64,000 nucleotides of DNA from Shimia biformata. Its GTDB lineage: Bacteria; Pseudomonadota; Alphaproteobacteria; Rhodobacterales; Rhodobacteraceae. This document shows, in pieces, positions 8,710-17,300 of the stretch. Every line of letters starts with the position of its first letter. The first letter of the stretch is position 1. Below the pieces are notes generated by a model. It saw nothing but the letters and a program-made list of their open reading frames with translations. It had not been told where the DNA came from and did not search any database. The DNA is taken from assembly GCF_016888515.1 (NCBI RefSeq), contig NZ_JAFEJK010000002.1, positions 5,868-69,867 on the forward strand, read 5' to 3'. A program made the position numbers and the translations under genes.

Positions 8710-9927
8710 CTAGTGTGCGCTTTGAGTGGCGGACATTGTTTCAGCCATTTCGGCGCTCAATGTGGTCGCGAGTTTACCAATCGCACGCGTCAGTTTGGAT
8801 CGCCGGGCTGCCTCGGACAGCGGGACACCCAAATCCAGCGCTTCGCGGCTGGCGGTTGGATCGTTTGGAAGCCAATGGGCAAGGGGCCGTTCCAGAACGG
8901 TGGCGGCTTCCTTGTGCTGCGAAGACAGCAGCATTGGCTTGTGTTCGAAGCTGACGACGATATCGATCGGCAGGCTCAGATGATCTTCGACGAAGAAGTC
9001 GATAACTTGTCGTGCCTTGCTCACGCTTGGAACAGAGCAGTCGGTGACCAGAAGCATTTTGTCGCTGAGCGCCAGAACCGGTGTGATCCATTCCACCATG
9101 GCAGGCGGCATGTCGACGACGACATAGTCGAATTTCTGCCTCAGCGACGTCAGCAAGGCCTCGATTTGCGCGGACTTCAGCGCGTTCATCGGCGCAAAGC
9201 GGTTCGGGGCGGTCAGGGCGGCCAGGCCGCTCGGGGTGACGGACAGAGCCTGTTCCAGATAGGTTTCATCGGGTACGATGCCGTCGACGGCCATCGAATA
9301 CAGGGCTTCACCGGCGCCCTGGTCAAGGAAGCTGGCAACGTTTCCGAACTGAAGGTCCAGATCGACCACAACGACGGATTTCTTTGCGGTTTTGCGGAAA
9401 ACACCCGAATGGCCCATCAGCCGGTCGGCCAGGTTGACCGCCAGTGTTGTCGCGCCAACACCGCCGCGGGCTTTGGCAACGCTAATGATTGAACCATGCC
9501 GGATCATCGGACCCGCTGCGTGAGTGGTGCTGGTCTCGGCGTTTTTGGCAGACAGACGGGCTAGGGCAGATGTCAGCTCCTCAGGTGTGATCGAGTCCGG
9601 CAGGACTTCGGTGACCCCGGCGTCCGTTAGGCGGCGGATCTCGGTCAGGGTCGTGTCGCCGGTAGTGATCGCGATCAGGGGTTTTTTGGTTTTCTGGTCT
9701 GCACAAAGCTGCTTGGCGGCTACAACCTCAAGATCGTCGTGGCTTGAGGCGTCGAACAGCACGAAATCATGCGTCGCCGCGATTTCCTGTGCCTGTCCAT
9801 TAAGTGCGGACAGACCGCTTTCGAACCGATGCAGTTCATACTGGTCGGATGATGTCAGGATCTCCGAGAAACGCTTGCCGATTTCGGCATTGTCCGTGAG
9901 CAGGGCGATTGCATGCGGTTTGGTCAT
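8710..9927 (-). CDS. cpaE: CpaE/TadZ-like ParA-superfamily pilus localisation ATPase
   Basis: 405 residues. About residues 1-125 form an atypical receiver-like domain (IALLTDNAEIGKRFSEIL) and the rest is a MinD/ParA-like ATPase. The deviant Walker A reads KARGGVGATTLAVN, with Ala where most ParA proteins have the signature Lys, as is common in TadZ/CpaE; a Walker-B-like VVVDLDLQFG follows. These proteins place the Tad machine at a cell pole. The start was chosen from AGGAG 7 bases upstream; an in-frame ATG 11 codons earlier would overlap the preceding gene and lacks a site. The protein lies between the pseudopilin genes and tadA. Confidence 0.88.
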   Translation of the reverse strand: MTKPHAIALLTDNAEIGKRFSEILTSSDQYELHRFESGLSALNGQAQEIAATHDFVLFDASSHDDLEVVAAKQLCADQKTKKPLIAITTGDTTLTEIRRLTDAGVTEVLPDSITPEELTSALARLSAKNAETSTTHAAGPMIRHGSIISVAKARGGVGATTLAVNLADRLMGHSGVFRKTAKKSVVVVDLDLQFGNVASFLDQGAGEALYSMAVDGIVPDETYLEQALSVTPSGLAALTAPNRFAPMNALKSAQIEALLTSLRQKFDYVVVDMPPAMVEWITPVLALSDKMLLVTDCSVPSVSKARQVIDFFVEDHLSLPIDIVVSFEHKPMLLSSQHKEAATVLERPLAHWLPNDPTASREALDLGVPLSEAARRSKLTRAIGKLATTLSAEMAETMSATQSAH

Positions 9928-9943
9928 GTTCGGCTCTCCTGGG

Positions 9944-10603
9944 TCATCCATTGCTGCCATGGGCGAGGTCTTCGCCAGGCATGGACACGCTCATTGTGGG
10001 GAATGCGACGCTGGTGGCGATCGCGGCGGGATCTGACTGCATGGCAAGCCCGACCAACGCTCCCAGCGGGGTGACGAAATCGAACGTCAAATTCTGAAGT
10101 TCGACCGTGGTTACGGGAATATAGGGCCCGCCAAGGAAGCCGAGATCGCTGTCAAAGGAATAGGTGAAGGACAGGTTGCTGATGTCGGCATCATTGGGAA
10201 GCGTGCCGCGTACGATGGCCCAGATCTCTTGTGCCGTGGGATCGAGCGCGTCACCGCTACAGGTGATTGTGCCCGGGTTCAGGCAAATATTCGCGGCGGC
10301 GTCGCAGGTGGTGCCATATTCGGCCTCTTCGCCATCAATCAGGCCGCCACCCCGTGTGTAATGGTCGGGCACGCCGAAGCAGGCGGCGGGGCGCACAGCG
10401 GCGACACGCGCCGCGACCAGCATGGCCCGTTCACTGGTAACATAGTGAAACGCCATCCGGCCAAAGTCGATCAGCCCGAGGAAGATCAACAGGAACAGCA
10501 CTACGCCAAGCGCAAATTCGACCAGCGTTGAGCCGCTTTCGTCGTCGCGGAAGCGACGCAGGGCCACGCGCAGGCGGTGGGATATGTCACGCGTCGTCAT
10601 CAT
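9944..10603 (-). CDS. TadE-like pseudopilin (second copy)
   Basis: 219 residues. The N-terminal signature DDESGSTLVEFALGVVLFLLIFLG is TadE-like (shown here only in part as STLVEFALG): a Gly/Ser cleavage context, Glu at about +5 and one hydrophobic helix. The C-terminal region is predicted extracytoplasmic and has four or more Cys (PAACFG, GTTCDAAANICLN, TITCSG) that may form disulfides. TadE and TadF are cleaved by TadV and act as minor pilins or assembly factors. The start overlaps the previous stop as ATGA, indicating tight coupling. Confidence 0.85.
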   Translation of the reverse strand: MMTTRDISHRLRVALRRFRDDESGSTLVEFALGVVLFLLIFLGLIDFGRMAFHYVTSERAMLVAARVAAVRPAACFGVPDHYTRGGGLIDGEEAEYGTTCDAAANICLNPGTITCSGDALDPTAQEIWAIVRGTLPNDADISNLSFTYSFDSDLGFLGGPYIPVTTVELQNLTFDFVTPLGALVGLAMQSDPAAIATSVAFPTMSVSMPGEDLAHGSNG

Positions 10604-11133
10604 GATCCGTAAATCCGAGATTGGTCGGCGATCGACGTGGTGATCGTGGCCAGGGTTTGCCCGGCAAAGGTGAAGCCCCCGGCGAATGGAAATGTCACCT
10701 GAAGGTCGGCGGTGACCTCAACGATGCCCGCCGGCGAGACACGATAGGTTCCCACCACACAGGTCAGGCCCGGCGTGACCCCGGTGACCGTGATGCCGGT
10801 CGGGAACAACGAGTCGCCACTTACGCTTTCGCGTACGATGCGCTCGACGTCGGTTGTGAAACCGGCCAGGTTGCCGCCGGACGAACAGATGTTCTGAGGT
10901 GCCACGCGGGCCACATAACGGGTCGCGTCACGGACACCGGCGACGACCGTCTGATAGGACCACATCAGGCGCCCACCTTCGACCACCATCGCAAACAAGA
11001 GGATGAGGATGGGCAGCATCAGGCCGAACTCGACCAGCGCGGCCCCTTTCTGGTCCTTGGCGAAAGACCTCAGAAATGCGCGGGCGGATCCCGTCGGCTT
11101 CTGCCAGGAGATATGCGCACGGGCACGTTTCAT
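10600..11133 (-). CDS. TadE-like pseudopilin (first copy)
   Basis: 177 residues with a basic N-terminus, then GAALVEFGLMLPILILLF, the TadE prepilin-like motif with Glu and one membrane helix. An extracytoplasmic domain with two Cys (NICSSG, GLTCVVG) follows. It overlaps the cpaB stop by ATGA and the next pseudopilin start by ATGA. Two pseudopilins here occupy the place where the secretin (CpaC/RcpA) and CpaD normally lie between cpaB and cpaE. Confidence 0.85.
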   Translation of the reverse strand: MKRARAHISWQKPTGSARAFLRSFAKDQKGAALVEFGLMLPILILLFAMVVEGGRLMWSYQTVVAGVRDATRYVARVAPQNICSSGGNLAGFTTDVERIVRESVSGDSLFPTGITVTGVTPGLTCVVGTYRVSPAGIVEVTADLQVTFPFAGGFTFAGQTLATITTSIADQSRIYGS

Positions 11134-11951
11134 TGCTCAAACATCCGGGTTTCGACATCCGTGCCGCGGCGAACAACAACCTTTTTCTGGGCCGGTTCTT
11201 CGACAACCGTTTCCACGGTTTCTTCCCACAGCACGTCGTCAAGGCTGATCGAGCCCAACTCGACATCTTCGGCAGTATCCAGGGTGCGCAGCAGCAAGCT
11301 GAGTGTCCCTGCCTTCTGCGCCAGGGCCAGTTTCTGACCCTCTTGCGGCGTGACTTCCAGAATGACGGATTTCGCATCACCTTGCGCGTTGCCAAATGAC
11401 GCTTTTTCCGAGTCAAAGCCGATGACACGCGCGTTTTGCAGGATGGTTGCGGATCGTAGTGTTTCCAGCCGACCCTGGGTCAGCACGACATCAACGCGGT
11501 CCCCGGCGGTAATCAGCCCGCCAAACGAGGTTTGCGTGTCAGCTTTGATCGAGACCGCCCGCAGGTTCGGGCCAAGCGACTGGGTCAGAGTCACCTTCTC
11601 TCCAAACTCCGAAATCTTGGACGCAAGAACGATCTCGCCCTTTGAAATGGTGCGGATCGCGCGACGCGGTTCTTTGCCGTCAGCAGGCAAGAGCGGGCCA
11701 AAATGGTCAAATGCCCCGTCGGGCATCGCCTCTTTCGGCCAGGGCATGGACTTGATGGCGCCGTGATTGATGACATGTCCGAATTCGATGTCGCGCGTGG
11801 CGACGATGACTTCCACCAACTCGATGGTGGGCTGCTGTTCGGCCTCTACGACCGCAGCGGACGAGTTCGCCATGATTTCACGGGCGGCGTAAACCGAGCC
11901 GGTGGTCACGGCAAGCCCAGCCAGGAATGTGACGACAGCTCTCATACGCAT
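11130..11951 (-). CDS. cpaB: Flp pilus assembly protein CpaB/RcpC
   Basis: 273 residues. An N-terminal hydrophobic signal or anchor (AVVTFLAGLAVTTGSVYAA) is followed by a SAF domain (about residues 45-110, VIVATRDIEFGHVIN) and the RcpC/CpaB domain (LTQSLGPNLRAVSIKAD, GGLITAGDRVDVVLTQ). CpaB is a periplasmic component that usually works with the outer-membrane secretin. The start was chosen on AGGAG 8 bases upstream; an ATG 11 codons earlier lacks one. The secretin partner is not encoded in this window. Confidence 0.9.
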   Translation of the reverse strand: MRMRAVVTFLAGLAVTTGSVYAAREIMANSSAAVVEAEQQPTIELVEVIVATRDIEFGHVINHGAIKSMPWPKEAMPDGAFDHFGPLLPADGKEPRRAIRTISKGEIVLASKISEFGEKVTLTQSLGPNLRAVSIKADTQTSFGGLITAGDRVDVVLTQGRLETLRSATILQNARVIGFDSEKASFGNAQGDAKSVILEVTPQEGQKLALAQKAGTLSLLLRTLDTAEDVELGSISLDDVLWEETVETVVEEPAQKKVVVRRGTDVETRMFEQ

Positions 11952-12044
11952 TGTTCGAACTCCTCTGAGTTTCAAGGCCCTCAATTGCCCCAGTGCCCTG
12001 CGCGGTCATGGTCTGCGCAGTGACCTGGGCCAAGAGAGCGTGGT

Positions 12045-12212
12045 TCAATTCGGCATTTCCGTCCCAGCTGCATTCAGTGAGTCGCTGATCTCGCCACCCA
12101 GTGTGGTCAGTGCGGCGGTCCCCAGAGCGAGGGCCAGCGCGAGGGCAATTCCATATTCGACGAGTGTCACGCCGCTTTCATCACGCCGAAGGCGTTTCCA
12201 AATCCGTGTCAT
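12045..12212 (-). CDS. flp: Flp-family type IVb pilin (second copy)
   Basis: A 55-residue prepilin. A short basic leader (MTRIWKRLRRDESG) ends in Gly; after cleavage the mature protein begins VTLVEYG with Glu at position 5 and Tyr at 6, the classic Flp signature. The rest is a single hydrophobic alpha helix and the tail GTEMPN. The predicted ribosome-binding site is weak compared with the paralogue upstream, suggesting lower expression. It is 122 bp downstream of the first pilin gene, with a strong hairpin between them. Confidence 0.92.
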   Translation of the reverse strand: MTRIWKRLRRDESGVTLVEYGIALALALALGTAALTTLGGEISDSLNAAGTEMPN

Positions 12213-12265
12213 CGCAATGTTCCCGCAGGTTTTTATGTGAAATGCTCGTTCGTAATGATCGGTTT

Positions 12266-12298
12266 CGTCTCGCGGCCGCAGACCTGGGCCGCGAGACG
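12266..12298 (-). other. Intercistronic 12-bp stem-loop between the two flp genes
   Basis: CGTCTCGCGGCC and GGCCGCGAGACG are perfectly complementary with a 9-base loop. No T-run follows in the transcribed direction, so it is better read as an mRNA-stabilising or attenuating structure than a full terminator. It lies downstream of the first pilin gene and upstream of the second. Confidence 0.7.
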
Positions 12299-12334
12299 CG
12301 GAGCGCCGGTAAGGTCCGGCGCAACCATGTTCGA

Positions 12335-12514
12335 TCAGTTCGGCATTGCGGTGCCGGCGGCACCCATTGCAGCACCGATTTCACCGCTGAGGGTGGTCAG
12401 CGCAGCGGTACCCAGTCCAACGGCAAGGGCAATTGCGATACCGTATTCGACCAGGGTAACACCCTTTTCGTCGCGACGAAGACGGAGGCTCGCCATGGTA
12501 ATAAGTTTCAACAT
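12335..12514 (-). CDS. flp: Flp-family type IVb pilin, probable major pilin
   Basis: A 59-residue prepilin: leader MLKLITMASLRLRRDEKG, then mature VTLVEYGIAIALAVGLGTAA, a single amphipathic or hydrophobic helix, ending GTAMPN. Glu5 and Tyr6 of the mature form are present, and Gly before Val fits TadV cleavage. The ribosome-binding site (TTAGGAG, 7 bases before ATG) is strong. As first gene of the whole cluster with a hairpin behind it, it is probably the major structural pilin. The two Flp sequences share the helix and tail but differ in leader and central residues. Confidence 0.94.
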   Translation of the reverse strand: MLKLITMASLRLRRDEKGVTLVEYGIAIALAVGLGTAALTTLSGEIGAAMGAAGTAMPN

Positions 12515-13017
12515 TTTGCTTTCTCCTAACAGTTTCGGACCGGATGTGGTCCTGCTTGCGGCAGCTCCAAACTCGAAAGGAGCCCCAGTAACTTTATGTT
12601 AAGGAAGCTGTGGGTGGACGCGTCGTCCGAAACGTAAACTAATGCACGTATAGGGTGTATTGCTGATCGGATTGTGCCTTTTTCAAGGCTAAAACTGGCG
12701 ACTTAAATGGCAGAAATCTCTGCGTTTTTCAGATTCCCGGGTGGCTTTTTCGTTGATGCGCTGCTGGGCTGGTTCAAGGATTGGTGGTCCTGTTATTTCA
12801 GGACGGCGGTCATGGTTTGCGTCAAGGCTGACCGGATCTGTCGCCTCACAGTTCCAAGTTACGCCGCTCAAAATCTCTCGCAAACTTTTTCTTCATAGGG
12901 TGAATGCGAAGGCACGTCGCGCTCGACTATGACCTGCCTTTTTCTGAGGGGATTGTGCAGATGGGCGGCGCTGAGGAGCCCGGAACGCGCTGGGCATCGC
13001 GGTGAACCTGTGTGAAC
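12515..13017. other. Upstream region of the tad operon, no gene recognised
   Basis: About 500 bp between the first flp gene and the terminator of the secreted-protein gene. It must hold the promoter of the minus-strand tad operon, but I cannot identify -35/-10 or sigma54 elements with confidence. Short open frames on the + strand lack ribosome-binding sites and protein character. Confidence 0.5.
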
Positions 13018-13050
13018 AAAAGCACCCGCCCAAATTGGGGGCGGGTGCTT
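13018..13050 (-). terminator. Rho-independent terminator of the COG3904-like gene
   Basis: AGCACCCGCCC and GGGCGGGTGCT form an 11-bp perfect stem with a 7-base loop. On the minus strand it is followed by TTTTGTTC. It begins about 35 bp past the stop codon of the minus-strand gene. Confidence 0.85.
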
Positions 13051-13085
13051 GGTCCGGTTTGAATTTCTGGCGGGCTGATGCCGTG

Positions 13086-13685
13086 TCAGCGTGTCGGTCG
13101 CGTCAGGTCCGGTGCCAGTGCAGCAAATGTGTTTGGCCTTGCCTTCGGTGATGACTGTTTCGTGGACAGCGTCGTGGTTGCTTTCTGCACCATTTTCCGG
13201 GTGTCGGCCGGGGAACAGGTGCTCAGAAACTGCGATGCATATTTGTAGTCCATGCGCAGCAACTTGTTGCTCAGGCCGCCCTTCTGGTCGATCCAGTCAA
13301 TTACCCACTCAGGATAGGACTTCAACAGGTATCGCGTGCCCCACGCGTTCATATCGCTGGACGCACCATAAGCGCGATGAAACGAAAAAGAAGCCCCGCG
13401 GGAAATGCAGGTCTGGTGCTTTGGAAGCGCCAGAAACATGGTGCAGGCCGACTGGCATTTGCCTTTGAATGTGACGTGGGTGTTGTTGTGCTTGGCCGCG
13501 CTGACCCGGCGGGCATAGTTCACCACGTTGCCACCGCGATCATGCGCGATGACGATTGATTTCGGGCGCATCCGCTCAAGCGCGTCTGCTGGTGAGGGAA
13601 TGGCAAGGACCGCCGTGACGACCGCAAGGGTCGAGGCAATGCACCTGGCCGCGCTCACCCCGGTATTCCGGGGAGTAAATGTCAT
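13086..13685 (-). CDS. Secreted COG3904-like protein (ClpP/crotonase-like fold, predicted)
   Basis: 199 residues with a signal peptide ending near SPADA (about residue 35), so the mature protein is probably periplasmic or secreted. The core GKCQSACTMFLALPKHQTC followed by SFSFHRAYG matches, from memory, the predicted periplasmic COG3904 group, in which a Ser in the SACT motif and a downstream His fall where ClpP-like serine hydrolases keep their catalytic residues. Catalysis is inferred only. Conserved Cys pairs may form disulfides. It is monocistronic with its own terminator, between the tad operon and the RTX gene. The ribosome-binding site is weak. Confidence 0.6.
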   Translation of the reverse strand: MTFTPRNTGVSAARCIASTLAVVTAVLAIPSPADALERMRPKSIVIAHDRGGNVVNYARRVSAAKHNNTHVTFKGKCQSACTMFLALPKHQTCISRGASFSFHRAYGASSDMNAWGTRYLLKSYPEWVIDWIDQKGGLSNKLLRMDYKYASQFLSTCSPADTRKMVQKATTTLSTKQSSPKARPNTFAALAPDLTRPTR

Positions 13686-14363
13686 AACCGCTCGCTTTCT
13701 TGCCCCCAGACAAGTACGTTCTACGCACCTTGTTTTCAGTGCTACGAGAACGTGAACTTCAGTTTAACGACGCCCTGTTTTGCTCATTTTTTTTGGCAAA
13801 AATTGGACGTAGCTATGGCCGAAACAGACTGTTCTCGAATCCTGTACAATCGCGAAACTAGTGGCTGGGGCGTGAAGGGCAAGGCGCCGAATCCGGTAAC
13901 TTGGCGGCATTCCTCCGAATGTGGGTCGACCCCAACAAAACAAGGGAAATCTTCCGCCAATCGCGGTTCTTTGGGGGAAGATTCTCTGACATCGAGAATT
14001 ACTGGAAAAAGGTTCGGCGGATACCTGCCTGCCACGATTTGAAAACCGGCGGGAAGTCGCGGACTCGCAAGTTGAAACCTGACCCGGCCGCGCCGTGTTC
14101 AGCCGCGGTCTCAATTGAATTCGGCGCGAGTGGACCTTGTCGGCGAAGGCTTGTGGGACATTCCGAACGTTGCCAGAGAAGTGGCATTGTGGAAGGATTG
14201 GCGGCAATAAGTTAACAGTTCGTAAACAGGTATCGCGTTGCAGACTGTTAGTTTTGATTGAATTTCGCGGGGTTCACCTTAGGTGGCGAACGCAAACTGA
14301 CTTTGAAAAGAAATTTTGGCTTTCTGCGCCTAGGTTAGGGTAGATCGCGGGGGTAGATTTCGA
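13686..14363. other. Divergent intergenic region with a CtrA-like half-matched box
   Basis: About 680 bp between the divergent secreted-protein gene and the RTX gene. Open frames exist on both strands but have Cys/Arg-rich random composition and no ribosome-binding sites. TTAA-N7-TAAA at 14212-14226 differs in one base from the CtrA consensus TTAA-N7-TTAA and lies about 140 bp before the RTX start. Otherwise I see nothing definite. Confidence 0.4.
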
Positions 14364-17300
14364 ATGCTGCTTTTGGCTTTGGCCCTGAATGTTCTGCTGG
14401 GCTATGCGGTCTATGACCATTTTGCAAACGACGACGCGTCCGGCGATGACCCAGAGGGTGACGGCGCTGAAGATCCGTCCGGCGGGCCCAACCCGGGCGA
14501 CGGGACGTCAATTGAAGACTACATGCTAGGAGATGAGCAGGCGGGTGGGCAGGCGCCGGCAAATACCATTTCCGGTACCAGCGGCGACGATGTCCTGACG
14601 GGAACGCCAGAAGCGGACGCCATTATCGGTCGCGCCGGCAACGATCAGATTGACGGGCTGCGTGGCAACGACGTTCTCAGGGGCGGTTCGGGGGATGACA
14701 CGGTTTTTGGCCGGTTCGGGCACGACACGCTTTTCGGTGGCGCGGGTGACGATCTGCTGGTGGCCGGTGGCGGCGACGATCAGATCTTTGGCGGCGCCGG
14801 CAACGATTCCGCAACCGGCGGGCGCGGCGATGATCTCTTCCTGATGGGGAATGGGAACGACACGGTCGACGGTGGCACCGGGACCGACTTCATTTTCCTG
14901 GGTCGTGGCATGGATTCCGCCTGGGGCGGTGATGGTATGGACTATATCTCCGGGCGCGAGGATGACGGAACCCGGTTCATCGACGAGCTGGGGCAGCCGG
15001 ACGTCTTATATGGCGGCGATGGCAGCGACCGGCTTTGGGGCGATGATGGCGATACACTGTGGGGCGGTGATGGGATCGACAAGTTTGACATCACTGTCGA
15101 CCTTGAAGGTGCCGCGCCTGTGGTCATCAAAGACTTCAACTTGAACCTGGACCAGCCCGATCTGTTCCCGGATCGCATCAACTTTGTCACCAAGGACAAC
15201 GAGCTGATTGCCAAGTCGGACCTGTTCGATGCCGAGATCGACCTTGAAGATGCGCCCGAGGACGGGGGCACGTTTATCGTCTATGAAGGCAACCGGATCG
15301 CACTGATCGAGGGCTATAGCTCGGATCAGATGCTGCAACAGACCAACTGGGTCGGGAACCTGAACCCACATCTGTCGGGCCATCTGGACTTCAATGACGA
15401 ACTGCTGGGAACCGACGAGCAGGATGAGTTCTTCGGCGGCCCGGGAGATGACACAATTACCGGAGGGGCTGGCGGGGTCGACATACTTGTCGGGAACGAA
15501 GGCGACGACCTTCTCGACGGTATCGATAGCCTTGAGGAGCAAGAGGTCGAGCGTGACCTGATTGTGGGCGGGGACGGCGAAGACACGCTGCGCGCCGATA
15601 ACGGTGACGTCATATCGGGTCTTGCTGACCGGGACTTCTATGAAGTCGTCGTGCCGCAGGGCCACGGCGACGAACCGATTCAGGTATATTTCTTCGAAGT
15701 GTCCACCGAGGACGGCTTCCCCGAAATCCTGACGCTGCTCGACGGCAATGGCGATCCGTTGACGGCCGAAGACGTTGCGCAGAACCTTGTAATCTCGGCG
15801 TCCGAGGATGGTACGGATACGATTCTGACTTATGCAGGCCAGGAGGCCGTTGTTCTGAAAGACGTGGACATCAGGACGCTGGCGCCTGACGAGCAATGGA
15901 TCGGCAATTACGATCCAGACCTCGACCAGCGGTTTTCGCCCGTTGTTGTGGCCGCAGTGCCTGAAGCCACCGTCAGTATCCAGGCGACATCCGCCGTGGG
16001 CACGGGGCAGATCATTTCGGATGAGATGTTCGGCGTGAATGCAGTCTTTTCGATCAACACCGACTATGGCACGCCGACGCCGAATTTCTCGGCCGCGTCC
16101 GAGGGGCTGGATGTGGAGTTTTTCCGCTTTCCTGCCGGACAGGGTGACACCGCGAAGCCCGATGATGTCGATGGGGTGGATTGGCTGAACATCGTGTCCA
16201 TGCCGCCAAATGCCGATGGCGAACCGGACCTGCGCGACGAAGTGCGCAATATGCTGGACTGGGCGCGTGATCCCAATGGAGACGGCAATACAAGCGACGC
16301 CGTGAAAGTGTCGCTTGTGATCCCGGTCAAGGCGGTCTCGACCGAAGACTACCCGGATTTCGCTGCGGACATCACGCGCTTTGTAACACGTGTGCTGGAG
16401 GAATACCCCGATGTCGTCCATGTGTTCGAAGTGGGCAACGAATACTGGAAGATCGGCGAAACCGCCTATGCCGCGCGCACGAACCTGGCGGTGCCCGCGA
16501 TCCAGGCTGGCATTGATACCGCCGGAATCCCCGAGGAAGATCACCCCGACATCCTGGTCCAGATGGCGACACCAAACGCGGGTTCAGAATACCACTCCTC
16601 GGTCGATCCACGCGGCTATACAGAGCGGCTGGTGGATGCAAACCAGCACATTATCGACGGGCTTGATGAAACAACGCGGGCGCTGATCGACGGGGTGGTG
16701 GAACACTATTACTTCTCAAAGACGGATCAGGCGTTTACGGAAGCCAATAGCGAGAAGAACTATATCAACCGTGATTTTGAAGTCTGGGAAGAGAACTTCG
16801 ATCACGAACTTGACCTGCACCTGACCGAGTGGAACGTGCGGACGGGGACCATCGAACAGAACGGGATGAAGTCAGCCTCGACTCTGATCGAAATGATGGA
16901 GAACATGGCCGAGATGGGCGTCGACGCAGCCCAGATCTGGGCGGTTCAGCACAATACCACCACGGACTTGGCCGGCCCCGTCACCGAGACGCCCTTCCTG
17001 GACGAGCATGGGCGGCTGTTCAACACCGTGCGGGGGGCGACGTTTGATCTTATGTCGTCCTCGCTACCAGGGCTTGAATATGTGCAGACAGAGTTCGCCG
17101 GCGATGACGGTGCATTTGAACTGGATATGTTCACCAGCGAAGACAAGACCGTGATCTACCTGTCCTCACGCAGCATGGAGTCGCACACGGTGGATGTCGA
17201 CCTTTCTGCGCTGGTGCCGGAGTTTGAGGGGGTATCGGCTGTGCGCGTAGGCTATGACACCTCCCCGGAATCGTCGGACGGATATCATTGGGTTCCCGGC

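Noticed and set aside
12532-12633. Inverted repeat GTTTCGGAC / GTCCGAAAC before the flp gene
   Set aside because: Nine-base arms about 85 bp apart are expected by chance at this GC content and no other support was found.
13752-14343. Several overlapping open frames between the secreted protein and the RTX gene
   Set aside because: Cys- and Arg-rich on both strands, no start signals, no known domain; treated as noncoding.
15006-16544. Long open frame on the minus strand opposite the RTX gene
   Set aside because: Its codons mirror the GC-rich third positions of the RTX gene, it has no ribosome-binding site and no recognisable domain; it is a shadow.
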